Assembly: GCF_022378335.1 (NCBI RefSeq) | Contig: NZ_JAIQCI010000014.1 | Coordinates: 120,697-184,696, forward strand | From: Croceicoccus hydrothermalis | Lineage (GTDB): Bacteria > Pseudomonadota > Alphaproteobacteria > Sphingomonadales > Sphingomonadaceae | Direction: 5' to 3' | Length of the DNA: 64,000 nt | Program-made: the position numbers and the translations under genes | Shown here: positions 48,441-57,880 of the stretch, in pieces | Layout of the letters: each line of letters opens with the position of its first letter | Position numbering within the stretch: position 1 is the stretch's first letter | Notes under the pieces: model-generated | What the model saw: only the letters and a program-made list of their open reading frames with translations | Databases searched by the model: none | Told to the model about the DNA's origin: nothing

Positions 48441-50525
48441 TCAGTCCTGCTTGACCGCCATCCGGTCCCAGTAGCGCAGCTTGCCGCATGTCTCGACAAA
48501 GGTTTTCGCATCGCCCGCGCCGGTCAGCTTCACGAAGCCGTCGTCGATCTTCCCATCGACGCCCGCCCCTTTCAGCAGGGCCATGGTTTCAGGCACGTAT
48601 GCTATGAATTTCGCGTGGGCGAAGGCGTCGTTCACGAAATCGATGCTGGGCTTGTCATCGGCGTAATTCTTCGCCGCATCCTCGCCCATCACCAATGCCA
48701 CCGCGTCATAGACCACCGACGGCCCGCCATCGATCTTCTCCGACGCCTCGATCATCTTGCCGTCGGACAGTTCGGCCCCGGCGACATGCGGGGCGATGAT
48801 CTCGACCATGGCGCCGGCATCCATCGCCGCGGTCTTGAGCGCGTCCACGATGGCCGCATCGCCGCCCTTGGCGACATAGATGCCGAGCTTGCGCCCCTTG
48901 AAGCTGTCCGGCCCGTTCTTGAGGATCGACAGCGCGTCGGACGGCGGCAAGTCGGTAATCGGCTCACGCGCCAGCGGCACCTTCTCCGGCAGCTCGGTTA
49001 GACCGATGCCGTCGCACACCGCCTGCGCCAGATCGGCGTCGATATGACGCAGATGGCCGACCATCCGCTTGCGAATGTCCATGCGTTCCACCTTCGACAA
49101 TTCGAAGGTCAGCGCATTGGCGATATGCCTCTGCTCGATTTCGGTCTGGGAGATATAGAATTGCCGCGCCTGGCTGTAATGGTCGGCGAAGGTTTCGCTG
49201 CGCACGCGGACCTTGGGCCCTGTCACCGGCGCTTCGTAACTGGTGAACCCGTTCATGGGACAGGCGCGCGGGCCGCGGTCCTCGCCCGTATCGCCGCCCC
49301 AGCTGTTCGGTTCGTAATTGGCGCGGCCCTTGGGGTTGTGCATCGCCATGTGGCCGTCCTGCTGAAAATGGCGGACAGGGCATTTGGGCGCGTTGATCGG
49401 GATATGGGTGAAATTGGGCCCGCCAAGCCGCTTCAACTGCGTGTCGAGATAGCTGAAATTGCGGCCCTGGAGCAGGGGATCGTCCGAATGGTCGATGCCC
49501 GGCACGATGTTCTGCGTGCAGAAGGCCACCTGCTCTGTTTCGGCAAAGAAATTGTCGACATTGTTGTTCAAAGTCATCGTGCCGATGATGCGCACCGGCA
49601 CCTGTTCCTCGGGAATGATCTTCGTCGCGTCCAGCACGTCGAACTCGAAATTCTCGGCGAATTCCTCGTCGAAAATCTGCACGCCGAGATCCCATTGCGG
49701 GTAATCCCCCGCATCGATCGCGTTCCACATGTCACGGCGATGGAAATCGGGATCCATGCCATTGATCTTGAGCGCCTCGTTCCAGATGACCGACTGCATC
49801 CCCTGCTTCGGCTTCCAGTGGAACTTCACGAAATGGGATTTGCCCTCCGCATTGACGAGGCGGAAGGTGTGGACGCCGAACCCTTCCATGAAACGGAACG
49901 AGCGCGGGATGGTGCGGTCCGACATCTGCCACATGATCATGTGCATGGATTCGGGCGACAGCGAGGCAAAGTCCCAGAAATTGTCATGCGCGCTCTGCGC
50001 CTGGGGAAAGCCGCGGTCGGGTGCGGGCTTTACCGAATGGATGAGGTCGGGAAACTTGATCGCGTCCTGAATGAAGAACACCGGGATATTGTTGCCCACG
50101 ATATCCCAGTTGCCTTCCTCGGTATAGAATTTCACCGCGAAGCCGCGCACGTCGCGGGCAAGATCGGGCGAACCCTTGTTCCCCGCCACGGTCGAAAACC
50201 GCGTGAACACCGGCGTCTTCTTCCCCTTTTCGCCGGACAGCACGCCGGCGCGGGTGAATTCGGGGATCGGATCGGTCAGCTCGAACTCGCCATGCACGCC
50301 ATAGCCCCGCGCATGGACCACGCGTTCGGGAATGCGTTCGTGGTCGAAGTGAAAGATCTTCTCGCGCGCGATCTGATCTTCGAGCAATTGCGGCCCGCGC
50401 GGCCCGGCGGTGAGCCAGTTCTGATCGTCGGCGATGGGCGCGCCCTGCGCCGTGGTCATCACATCGTCCTTGCCGGCGGGCTTTTGATGATTGGCGCCGC
50501 CTTGTGACAGTTCGAAATCTTTCAT
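48441..50525 (-). CDS. katE: Large-subunit catalase, HPII/KatE type
   Basis: The enzyme breaks down hydrogen peroxide. At 694 residues it belongs to the clade 2 large-subunit catalases. The active-site histidine lies in [15 protein letters not shown], followed by [20 protein letters not shown]. The haem ligand tyrosine is in [18 protein letters not shown]. After the core, a flavodoxin/GATase1-like domain (about 545-690; [18 protein letters not shown] and [17 protein letters not shown]) is typical of HPII. Start ATG at 50525, with only a weak ribosome site. No EcfG-like site was found upstream. It is divergent from recO. Confidence 0.95.
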   Translation of the reverse strand: MKDFELSQGGANHQKPAGKDDVMTTAQGAPIADDQNWLTAGPRGPQLLEDQIAREKIFHFDHERIPERVVHARGYGVHGEFELTDPIPEFTRAGVLSGEKGKKTPVFTRFSTVAGNKGSPDLARDVRGFAVKFYTEEGNWDIVGNNIPVFFIQDAIKFPDLIHSVKPAPDRGFPQAQSAHDNFWDFASLSPESMHMIMWQMSDRTIPRSFRFMEGFGVHTFRLVNAEGKSHFVKFHWKPKQGMQSVIWNEALKINGMDPDFHRRDMWNAIDAGDYPQWDLGVQIFDEEFAENFEFDVLDATKIIPEEQVPVRIIGTMTLNNNVDNFFAETEQVAFCTQNIVPGIDHSDDPLLQGRNFSYLDTQLKRLGGPNFTHIPINAPKCPVRHFQQDGHMAMHNPKGRANYEPNSWGGDTGEDRGPRACPMNGFTSYEAPVTGPKVRVRSETFADHYSQARQFYISQTEIEQRHIANALTFELSKVERMDIRKRMVGHLRHIDADLAQAVCDGIGLTELPEKVPLAREPITDLPPSDALSILKNGPDSFKGRKLGIYVAKGGDAAIVDALKTAAMDAGAMVEIIAPHVAGAELSDGKMIEASEKIDGGPSVVYDAVALVMGEDAAKNYADDKPSIDFVNDAFAHAKFIAYVPETMALLKGAGVDGKIDDGFVKLTGAGDAKTFVETCGKLRYWDRMAVKQD

Positions 50526-50695
50526 GATGGGGTGCAGCCTTCTCGCTTGCGTTAACCTTACCCGCACCAACTGTCGGTGTGAAAAAAGGTTGCGCGGTAA
50601 TTCCGCCTGCGCGCAATCGGTTTTGGCGATATAAACATGTGTTGGTTGCCGCGCCGGACTTGCGGCGCACGCCGATCCGTTCCATCCCGCAGGTC

Positions 50696-51304
50696 ATGCA
50701 TCTGCGCGCCCCAGCCATCCTCTGCGCCTCGCGCCCGCACGGCGAAACCGCGGCGATCGCCCGCGTGCTGACGCGCAAATATGGGATGGTTGCCGGATAT
50801 GTCGCGGGGGGGCGGGGGCGGGGCCTGCGCCCCGTGCTCATCCCCGGCAATGCGGTCGCGGCCGACATCGCGGCCCGCGCGGCGAGCCAGCTGCCTTTCA
50901 TGAAGCTGGAACTGCTGCAAAGCCGGGCGCCCTGGATGACGGAGCCGCTGCCCGCTGCCGCAATACAATGGGCGACCGCGCTCACGGCGAGCTGCCTGCC
51001 CGAACGCAATCCCTACCCGGCGGTGCACGATGCGCTCGGCCCGCTGCTCGACGCGATATGCCATGCACCCTCGGCGCCGGGCTGGGCGGTGGCGCTCTTG
51101 CGCTATGAAACGCTGCTTTTGCGCGAAATGGGATATGGCGCGGCGGGGGGCACCGATGCGCAGGACTGGGACGCGACGCTCGCCGCACTGGAGGCGCAGG
51201 GACGCACCATCGCCACGCGCCTGCTTGCGGAGCGGCGCGGCGATGTTATGGCGGCGCGCGCGCTGTTGATGGCGCGGCTTACACGGATCACGGGGGAATC
51301 ATGA
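50696..51304 (+). CDS. recO: DNA repair protein RecO
   Basis: This recombination mediator loads RecA with RecR. It has 202 residues using the ATG at 50696, with the N-terminal OB-fold core in the family's arrangement: [40 protein letters not shown]. The helical remainder includes [16 protein letters not shown] and [15 protein letters not shown]. An upstream in-frame ATG (50579) adds 39 residues without similarity. The C-terminal zinc-finger cysteines of E. coli-type RecO are not obvious. Its stop overlaps the leuB start (ATGA), so the two are coupled. Confidence 0.88.
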   Translation: MHLRAPAILCASRPHGETAAIARVLTRKYGMVAGYVAGGRGRGLRPVLIPGNAVAADIAARAASQLPFMKLELLQSRAPWMTEPLPAAAIQWATALTASCLPERNPYPAVHDALGPLLDAICHAPSAPGWAVALLRYETLLLREMGYGAAGGTDAQDWDATLAALEAQGRTIATRLLAERRGDVMAARALLMARLTRITGES

Positions 51305-52356
51305 AGATAGCGGTTTTCGCAGGCGACGGCATCGGGCCCGAAGTGACGGAGCAGGCGGTGCGCGTGCTCAAGGAACTGCCGCTGCCGCTTTCGCTCATCA
51401 CCGGCGATGTCGGCGGCGCGGCCTATCGCCTTCACGGACACCCGCTGCCCGATGAAACGCTCGTCGCCGCGCGGGAGGCGGATGCCGTGTTGTTCGGCGC
51501 GGTCGGCGATCCGTCCTGCGACACGCTCGACCGGCATCTGCGCCCGGAACAGGCGGTGCTGGGCCTGCGCCGCGAACTCGGCCTGTTCGCCAATCTGCGC
51601 CCGGCCAAGATGTTTCCCGGCATGGAGGATGCCAGCGGTCTGAAACCCGAAATCGCCTCGGCCATCGACCTGCTCATCGTGCGCGAACTGAACGGCGATG
51701 TCTATTTCGGAGAGAAGGGCATGCGCACGACCGACGCGAACCTTCGCGAAGGGTACGACATCATGTCCTATGACGAAAGCGAGGTGCGCCGCATCGCCGT
51801 CACCGGGTTCGAGGCCGCGCGCAAACGTCGCGGCAAATTGTGCAGCGTGGATAAGGCCAACGTGCTGGAAACCAGCCAGCTGTGGCGCGACGTGGTGATC
51901 GAGGTGTCGGCCGATTACGCCGATATCGAACTCAGCCACATGTATGTCGACAATGCCGCGATGCAGCTCGTGCGCGATCCCGGACAATTCGACGTGATCG
52001 TCACCGGCAATCTGTTCGGCGACATATTGTCGGATCAGGCATCGATGTGCGTCGGCTCCATCGGCCTGCTCGCCTCCGCCTCTCTGGGGGAGCGCAAGAC
52101 CGCACATGGCACTTTCGGCCTTTACGAACCCATTCACGGGAGCGCGCCCGACATCGCCGGCAAGGGCATCGCCAATCCGCTGGCCACGATCCTGTCGGCG
52201 GCGGATCTGCTGCGCCATTCGCTCGGCCAGGCGGAGCAGGCGGAGCGGGTCGAGCGTGCGGTGGCCGCGACATTGTCCGATGGCGTACTTGGCCGCGACC
52301 TTGGCGGGACGGCCACCACGGCGGACATCGGCGATGCGGTGATCGCGCGGCTTTGA
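51301..52356 (+). CDS. leuB: 3-isopropylmalate dehydrogenase
   Basis: This enzyme of leucine biosynthesis oxidatively decarboxylates 3-isopropylmalate to 2-oxoisocaproate with NAD+. It has 351 residues. The substrate arginines lie in [19 protein letters not shown], and catalytic residues in [13 protein letters not shown] and DNAAMQLV. The metal-binding aspartates are in [15 protein letters not shown], with NAD specificity in [19 protein letters not shown]. Its ATG overlaps the recO stop, an unusual partner for a leucine gene. leuA, leuC and leuD are not in the window. Confidence 0.96.
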   Translation: MKIAVFAGDGIGPEVTEQAVRVLKELPLPLSLITGDVGGAAYRLHGHPLPDETLVAAREADAVLFGAVGDPSCDTLDRHLRPEQAVLGLRRELGLFANLRPAKMFPGMEDASGLKPEIASAIDLLIVRELNGDVYFGEKGMRTTDANLREGYDIMSYDESEVRRIAVTGFEAARKRRGKLCSVDKANVLETSQLWRDVVIEVSADYADIELSHMYVDNAAMQLVRDPGQFDVIVTGNLFGDILSDQASMCVGSIGLLASASLGERKTAHGTFGLYEPIHGSAPDIAGKGIANPLATILSAADLLRHSLGQAEQAERVERAVAATLSDGVLGRDLGGTATTADIGDAVIARL

Positions 52357-52529
52357 CCCGTAAGGCGGGGCATGGCGGGCAACCGTTCCGCATGCGGATG
52401 CAACATATGGCAACGTTTTTGCAGCGTCCTGCGTTGGGAAGGGGTCTGGTCGCCGATGCGGCGTCTGACCGGTGGTTCCGCTTATCCATGGTAAACGGAA
52501 TCGACATGCCGCGATGACAGGAACGTCGA

Positions 52530-52967
52530 ATGACCGCGCCCCGCCCCATGTCACGACCGTACGACCGCCGCCGGCCTTTCGCTTTTGCGGCGCTCGAAAT
52601 CGGGGCGTTCCTGTTCGCGCTGGCTTGCGTGGCCGCGTCTCAACCCGATACCCACTCTTCTATCGCGGCGTATCTCATCGCGAATGTCATCGGCATTCTT
52701 TCGGTGACGCGGCTTCGGCTCAACATGGTCCGGCTCGTGATGATGGGGATTTACGCCGTCGGCATTATCGGGGTGGTGACGTCGCTGGCCTTTCGGTTCG
52801 ATGCGGCGATGAGGATGCCCGATATCCTGCTGCGCGCATCTCTGGTTATCGGCTACGGCGCCGTGACGACGGTCTTGTTGATGAGCGCACCCGTCGCGCC
52901 ATGGTGCCGTTCGGGCAATTTGCCCTTTTTCGACCGGATGAAGAGCCGCCTCGACCTGTTCCGATAG
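52530..52967 (+). CDS. Four-helix membrane protein of unknown function
   Basis: This 145-residue protein has four predicted transmembrane helices at about 18-38 (FAFAALEIGAFLFALACVAA), 45-61, 66-89 and 100-121, and a hydrophilic C terminus with several basic residues. No family is recognised. AGGA precedes the ATG. The following glycosyltransferase starts 9 bases after its stop, so they are probably co-transcribed and may act together in cell-envelope glycan export. Confidence 0.65.
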   Translation: MTAPRPMSRPYDRRRPFAFAALEIGAFLFALACVAASQPDTHSSIAAYLIANVIGILSVTRLRLNMVRLVMMGIYAVGIIGVVTSLAFRFDAAMRMPDILLRASLVIGYGAVTTVLLMSAPVAPWCRSGNLPFFDRMKSRLDLFR

Positions 52968-52976
52968 GGGCAGGAG

Positions 52977-54128
52977 ATGCCGCCGGCCCGTGCCGCCAGC
53001 CGTGCGGCGGGGCGGCAGGGCGGGGCGCGGGGCGATAGGGTGCTCGACCTCGCGATCGTCCTTCCCACGCTGAACGAGCGGGAGAATATCGCCGCGTTCA
53101 TCGCGCGGCTGGCCGACACGCTCGGCCCCGTAAGATGGGAGGTGATCGTCGTCGACGACGACAGCGAGGATGGCACCGCCGATGCCGCGCGCATGCTGGC
53201 GCGGGCGGACATGCGCGTGCGGGTGATACAGCGGATCGGCCGCCGCGGCCTCGCCAGCGCCGCGATCGAGGGGATGCTGGCAACCGCCGCGCCGCATGTC
53301 GCGGTGATGGACGCCGATCATCAGCATGACCCCGCGCTGCTCCTGCCCATGCTGCGCGCGATGGAAGGCGGCGATCTCGACCTGTGCATCGCCAGCCGGT
53401 TCGCGCCGGGGGCAAGCACGCAGGCCTGGGCCGCGCCGGAGCGGGAGGCACGCTCCCACCTCGCCAATCGCATCGCGCGCGCCATGACGGGCATCGCCGC
53501 GACCGACCCGATGAGCGGGTTCTTCATGATCCGCGCCGACCTGCTGCGCATGCTCGCGCCGCGATTGTCGGGCATCGGGTTCAAGATTTTGCTCGACATC
53601 CTCGCCACCGCGCCCGCGCCGTTGCGGCTGCGCGAATTTCCGATGAATTTCGCGGCGCGGATCGCCGGCGAATCGAAACTCGACCGGGCGATCGCGTTCG
53701 ATTTCCTCATCGGCGTGTACGACCGCACGATCGGGCGGGTGCTGCCCACGCGCTTTGCCCTGTTCGGGACCATCGGCGCTGTGGGCGTGGCGGTGCATCT
53801 GGCGATCTTGTGGCTGTTTCACAAAGCCGCGGGGACGGATTTCCTCACCGGACAGATCGCGGCGGTCGCAGGGGCGCTGACGTTCAATTTCCTGCTCAAC
53901 AATGCGCTGACCTACGCCGATCAACGGCTGTCGGGTGCGCGCGCCATGTTGGCGGGGTGGGCGCGGTTTGCGGGCACCTGCGCGGTCGGGGCGGGCGCCA
54001 ATGTCGCCGTGGCGGAGGCGCTGGCCGGGCGGGGTTTTCACTGGCTGAGCGCGGCGCTGGCCGGGATCGTCGTCGGGTCGGTCTGGAACTTTGCCCTGTC
54101 GAGCCGGTTCGTCTGGGGCCGTTTTTGA
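52977..54128 (+). CDS. GT2 polyprenyl-phosphate glycosyltransferase fused to a GtrA-like flippase domain
   Basis: This 383-residue protein has two domains. Residues 20-250 are a DPM1-like family-2 glycosyltransferase, with the nucleotide-sugar motif VVDDDSEDGTADA, a catalytic DADHQHDP, and GFFMIRADLLRML. Residues 255-383 are a GtrA-type four-helix membrane domain (FGTIGAVGVAVHLAILWLF, FNFLLNNALTYADQ, SVWNFALSSRFVW). Such fusions load a sugar onto undecaprenyl phosphate and may flip it. The PMT-like enzyme at 55.3-56.6 kb could use such a donor. A later GTG start at residue 22 is possible. Confidence 0.88.
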   Translation: MPPARAASRAAGRQGGARGDRVLDLAIVLPTLNERENIAAFIARLADTLGPVRWEVIVVDDDSEDGTADAARMLARADMRVRVIQRIGRRGLASAAIEGMLATAAPHVAVMDADHQHDPALLLPMLRAMEGGDLDLCIASRFAPGASTQAWAAPEREARSHLANRIARAMTGIAATDPMSGFFMIRADLLRMLAPRLSGIGFKILLDILATAPAPLRLREFPMNFAARIAGESKLDRAIAFDFLIGVYDRTIGRVLPTRFALFGTIGAVGVAVHLAILWLFHKAAGTDFLTGQIAAVAGALTFNFLLNNALTYADQRLSGARAMLAGWARFAGTCAVGAGANVAVAEALAGRGFHWLSAALAGIVVGSVWNFALSSRFVWGRF

Positions 54129-54205
54129 TTTGTTCCTGCTGGAAACAACTGGGCCTTCGTGTATTAATCCGCTGACTTCATGGACGAATAAGGCGGCGGC
54201 GGGAC

Positions 54206-55276
54206 TTGGCGGACAAGCAACAGGACGGAGGCAGTCAGGCCGGACAGGAATTCGAGCCTGCGACGGCGCGAAGCAGCGCGGCCGATTTCGATGCGATGTC
54301 TCCCGATCTCGCCCGCATGTTTCATCAATCCGCCGAACAGACGCGCATGGCAATCTGCATCTCGGACGCGCGCGCGCCCGACATGCCCATCGTCTACGCG
54401 AATCAGGCGTTTCTGCACCTCACCGGATATGAGAAGGAAGAGGTCGTCGGCAGGAACTGCCGCTTCCTTCAAGGGCCGGACACCGATCCCGACACCGTCG
54501 CCCGCGTGCGCGAAGGGTTGGAAAACGAGCGCGTGCGCGTCACCATCCTGCGCAATTACCGCAAGGATGGAACGCCGTTCTGGAACTCGCTCCATATCGG
54601 GCCGATCTACGACCGGGAGGGGACGCTGACGCATTTCTACGGCTCGCAATGGGACGTGACCGAATTGCTGGATGAGCGCGAACGCATGGCGATCGCGGAG
54701 CGCCTCAATCAGGAGATGGACCACCGCAGCCGCAATCTGTTCGGCGTGATCAGTGCGATGATCCGCCTCTCCGTCAAATCGGCGGAGGACAAGTTCGATC
54801 TGGCGGACAAGCTTTCGGAGCGGGTCATCGCCCTGTCGCGTGCGCATTCGGTATCCTCGCGCACCGACGGCAACGTGCACGAAGCCGATTTGCGCGAGCT
54901 GATCGAAGCGATCCTGCTCCCCTATACAGATGTCGCGCGCGACCGTATCGCGATCATCGGCGATACGATCATGCTGGACAAGAAACAGGTGACGCCGCTC
55001 GGTCTCGTGCTGCACGAACTGGCGACCAATGCGTTGAAATACGGGGCATTGTCGACGGCGGACGGGGCGGTATCGGTCGACTGGACGCAGGAGAATGGCA
55101 AGACCGTCCTCTTCTGGCGCGAAACCGGCGGGCCCATGCTCGACGATGATCCGCCGCGCCAATCGGGTTCGGGATCGCGGATCATGCTGGGCGTGTTGAG
55201 CAATATCAACGCCACCATGACACAGGATTGGGAAAAGGACGGGCTTCTGGTCCGCATCGCGATCCCGGTGGAGTGA
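54206..55276 (+). CDS. Blue-light LOV-domain HWE histidine kinase
   Basis: This 356-residue cytoplasmic sensor kinase has a LOV (PAS) core with the flavin-adduct cysteine in GRNCRFLQG (Cys85) and the flavin glutamine near VTELLDERE. A helical linker leads to a kinase of the HWE class: phosphoacceptor His173 in EMDHRSRNLFG, N-box HELATNALKYGAL, and the WxE signature VLFWRETGG. This layout and length match the LOV-HWE kinases of Erythrobacter litoralis (EL346 type), which are monomeric. A TTG start at 54206 is used; the ATG at 54296 would remove 30 residues before the LOV core. No response regulator gene is adjacent. Confidence 0.92.
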   Translation: MADKQQDGGSQAGQEFEPATARSSAADFDAMSPDLARMFHQSAEQTRMAICISDARAPDMPIVYANQAFLHLTGYEKEEVVGRNCRFLQGPDTDPDTVARVREGLENERVRVTILRNYRKDGTPFWNSLHIGPIYDREGTLTHFYGSQWDVTELLDERERMAIAERLNQEMDHRSRNLFGVISAMIRLSVKSAEDKFDLADKLSERVIALSRAHSVSSRTDGNVHEADLRELIEAILLPYTDVARDRIAIIGDTIMLDKKQVTPLGLVLHELATNALKYGALSTADGAVSVDWTQENGKTVLFWRETGGPMLDDDPPRQSGSGSRIMLGVLSNINATMTQDWEKDGLLVRIAIPVE

Positions 55277-55277
55277 G

Positions 55278-56588
55278 CTATCGCCACCCCTCGATCCACG
55301 CATAGTCGAGGAAGCTGTCCCGCCCGGCCAGCGCCTGCCCCGTAAGCACGGGAAGAAACCACACGAACAGCGAGAGCGACGCGGCAAGGAACGGGATCGC
55401 CCACACGCGAAACCGCGTTTCCCACACCGCGCGGTCGAGCATGAACGCAAGCGCCGCCATCGCGAACAGCGAGGGCAGCAGGTAATGATAGTAGAACTGC
55501 ACCGGCTTTGGCGCCGCGATCCATAAGGCCATCGCTGCGATCCACCCCCACGCGGCCAGCGCCATGTCGCCCCGCCCGTGCCGCGCCCCGCAATATACTC
55601 CATAGGCGAGCGCCGGCAACGCGGCCAGCATCGTCAGCGGATTGCCGAGCAGCAATATCCCGCGCTGCGCCCCGTCATATACCTCGTAGAAATACCAGAT
55701 CGCGCGGCTGTTCGCCGCCCATTGCCACCACCGCGACATATAGGTGTGCGGCGTCGTCACCCCCTGTTGCAGCGATAGCATATGCGCCTGCCACGATATC
55801 GGGTCGTGCCATTGCGGCGGCGGATCGGACAGCGCGGCGATCGCCATGAAATGCAGCAGATACACCGCCACCGGCAACAGGCCGAGCCATCCCGCCGCCT
55901 CGATCAACGATACGCCGCGCACCGGCCCTGCGTCACGCGCGGTCAGGATGTGCAAACCCCCGCGCCCGTCCCGCGGCAAGGCCCGCCAACGCCCCCATGC
56001 AAAGGCCAGCCCGGCAAACACGGGCAGCGGCGCCGCGTTCCATTTCGCCGCCACCGCCAGCCCCAGCAACACGCCGCCCGCACCCAGCCGCACGCGCGCC
56101 GCCGCGACACGCCCGCTATCGAGCGCGGCGGCGCATGCCCATATCCCCGCCGCGCCAAGGCCCAGCATGTAGATGTCGAGCATCGCGATCCGCGCCTGCA
56201 CCAGCAGGGTGAAATCGGTCGCGATCAACACGCCGGTCGCAATCGTCGCGAACCCGCGGTGCGACACGTGCCACACCGCGCGCATGGCCGAAAACAGCGT
56301 CAGCATCCCGAACACCACCGACCCGATGCGCCAGCCCAACGCATCGTCCCCGAACACGCCCATGAACAGCGCGAGCAATTGCTTGCCCAGCAACGGATGC
56401 TCCGCATTGCGTAGGGTTTCGCCCGCGATCCAGTCGCGCGCGGCGGGAAGGTAATGGATTTCGTCGAAGATCGGCGTTTCGATACGCGCGATATGCCACG
56501 CCGCGACCACGCCGAACAGGGCCGTGATCGCGATGGCGGCAGCCATGGGGTCGGCGCGATTTACACCCCGTGGGCGGGAACGATTCAT
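55278..56588 (-). CDS. PMT-type (GT39) lipid-linked sugar glycosyltransferase
   Basis: This 436-residue integral membrane protein has about 10-11 helices. The N-terminal periplasmic loop has PIFDEIHYLPAARDWI with the DE catalytic motif and NAEHPLLGKQLLALF, typical of protein-O-mannosyltransferase family (PMT) enzymes. These use polyprenyl-phosphate sugars as donors. A later QFYYHYLLPS segment also matches the family. It converges with the LOV kinase gene (one base between the two genes) and starts 83 bases from metZ. With the GT2-GtrA protein at 53-54 kb it could form a donor-and-transfer pair, but the acceptor is unknown. ATG at 56588 has no strong ribosome site. Confidence 0.85.
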   Translation of the reverse strand: MNRSRPRGVNRADPMAAAIAITALFGVVAAWHIARIETPIFDEIHYLPAARDWIAGETLRNAEHPLLGKQLLALFMGVFGDDALGWRIGSVVFGMLTLFSAMRAVWHVSHRGFATIATGVLIATDFTLLVQARIAMLDIYMLGLGAAGIWACAAALDSGRVAAARVRLGAGGVLLGLAVAAKWNAAPLPVFAGLAFAWGRWRALPRDGRGGLHILTARDAGPVRGVSLIEAAGWLGLLPVAVYLLHFMAIAALSDPPPQWHDPISWQAHMLSLQQGVTTPHTYMSRWWQWAANSRAIWYFYEVYDGAQRGILLLGNPLTMLAALPALAYGVYCGARHGRGDMALAAWGWIAAMALWIAAPKPVQFYYHYLLPSLFAMAALAFMLDRAVWETRFRVWAIPFLAASLSLFVWFLPVLTGQALAGRDSFLDYAWIEGWR

Positions 56589-56671
56589 GGGGCCGATGGG
56601 TAATGGGGCATGGCGCGCCCGGCAATGCGCTTGTTGCATCGCTCCCCTCTGCCCGCTACCGGCCCCGACTT

Positions 56672-57880
56672 ATGAAACGTTATACTGGCACCGACCGCTC
56701 GATCACGCAAAGCTGGAAACCCGCGACCCGCGCCGTGCGCGCAGGCACGATGCGGTCCGAACACGGAGAAACGTCGGAGGCGCTCTACCTCACCTCGGGC
56801 TACAGCTACGACGATGCGGCGACCCCTGCGGCCCGCTTTGCGGGCGAGGCGGCGGGCATGACCTATTCCCGGCTTCAGAACCCCACCGTCGCCATGCTGG
56901 AGGAACGCATCGCGGTGATGGAAGGGGCCGAGGCCTGCCGCACGCAGGCATCGGGCATGGCGGCGATGACCGCGGCCCTGCTGTCGCAATTGTCGGCGGG
57001 CGATCATATCGTCGCGGCGCGCGCGGCGTTCGGATCGTGCCGCTGGCTCGTCGATTCGCTATGCCCGCGTTTCGGGATCGAGAGCACGACCATCGATTCC
57101 ACCGACAATGATGCCTGGGAACGCGCGATCCGCCCCAATACCAAGGTGTTCTTCTTCGAAACGCCGGCCAATCCCACGCTCGACATCGTGGACCTTCGCG
57201 CGGTGTGCGACATTGCAAGGGCGCACGGCATCACCACCGTCGTCGACAATGCGTTCTGCACCCCTGTCATGCAGCGGCCCATCGAATGGGGCGCCGATGT
57301 CGTGGCCTATAGCGCGACGAAACTGATGGAGGGGCAGGGCCGCGTCCTCGCCGGCGCGGTATGCGGGACGGAGGAGTTCATCAATGAAACGCTGCTCCCG
57401 TTCCAACGCAACACCGGGCCGAACCTGTCGCCGTTCAACGCATGGGTCGTGATGAAGGGGCTCGAAACGCTCGAACTGCGCGCGCGGCAGCAATGCGCCA
57501 ACGCGCTCAAGGTCGGGCAATTCGTCGAAACCCGCGTGCCGCGCATCCTGCACCCCGGTCTTGAGAGCCATCCGCGTCACAATCTCGCGATGAAGCAGAT
57601 GGACATGACCGGCTGCATCTTCTCCTTCGTGCTCGACGGCGGGCGGGCGCAGGCGCATGCCGTGCTCGACGGGCTGGAGCTGATCGATATCTCGAACAAT
57701 ATCGGCGATTCGCGCTCCTTGATGTGTCATCCCGCCTCCACCACCCATGCCGGGCTGAGTGCGGAGGCGCGCGCCGAGATGGGCGTGGACGAAGGCATGA
57801 TCCGCTTCAATGTCGGGCTTGAGGATGCAGACGACATTATCGCCGATCTCGACCGGGCGTTCGACCGGGCCGGTTTGTGA
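56672..57880 (+). CDS. metZ: O-succinylhomoserine sulfhydrylase
   Basis: This PLP enzyme of methionine biosynthesis makes homocysteine from O-succinylhomoserine and sulphide in a direct step. It has 402 residues. The PLP lysine is Lys217 in YSATKLMEGQG. The gamma-family motifs are PLP phosphate-binding SGMAAMTAALL, DNAFCTPVMQ and HPGLESHPRHNLA. It lies in the cystathionine gamma-synthase/MetZ family. O-acetylhomoserine enzymes (MetY) are longer, so MetZ is preferred. The ATG at 56672 has no strong ribosome site. Its stop overlaps the GTG start of the following kinase gene (GTGA). Confidence 0.93.
   Translation: MKRYTGTDRSITQSWKPATRAVRAGTMRSEHGETSEALYLTSGYSYDDAATPAARFAGEAAGMTYSRLQNPTVAMLEERIAVMEGAEACRTQASGMAAMTAALLSQLSAGDHIVAARAAFGSCRWLVDSLCPRFGIESTTIDSTDNDAWERAIRPNTKVFFFETPANPTLDIVDLRAVCDIARAHGITTVVDNAFCTPVMQRPIEWGADVVAYSATKLMEGQGRVLAGAVCGTEEFINETLLPFQRNTGPNLSPFNAWVVMKGLETLELRARQQCANALKVGQFVETRVPRILHPGLESHPRHNLAMKQMDMTGCIFSFVLDGGRAQAHAVLDGLELIDISNNIGDSRSLMCHPASTTHAGLSAEARAEMGVDEGMIRFNVGLEDADDIIADLDRAFDRAGL

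Noticed and set aside
50526..50695. EcfG promoter for katE
   Set aside because: Only a GGAAT-type sequence occurs and no CGTT follows at the right distance.
56589..56671. SAM-II or other SAM riboswitch before metZ
   Set aside because: The spacer is only 83 bp and lacks the conserved SAM-II elements (such as the AUUUAACC and GCUAAA segments).
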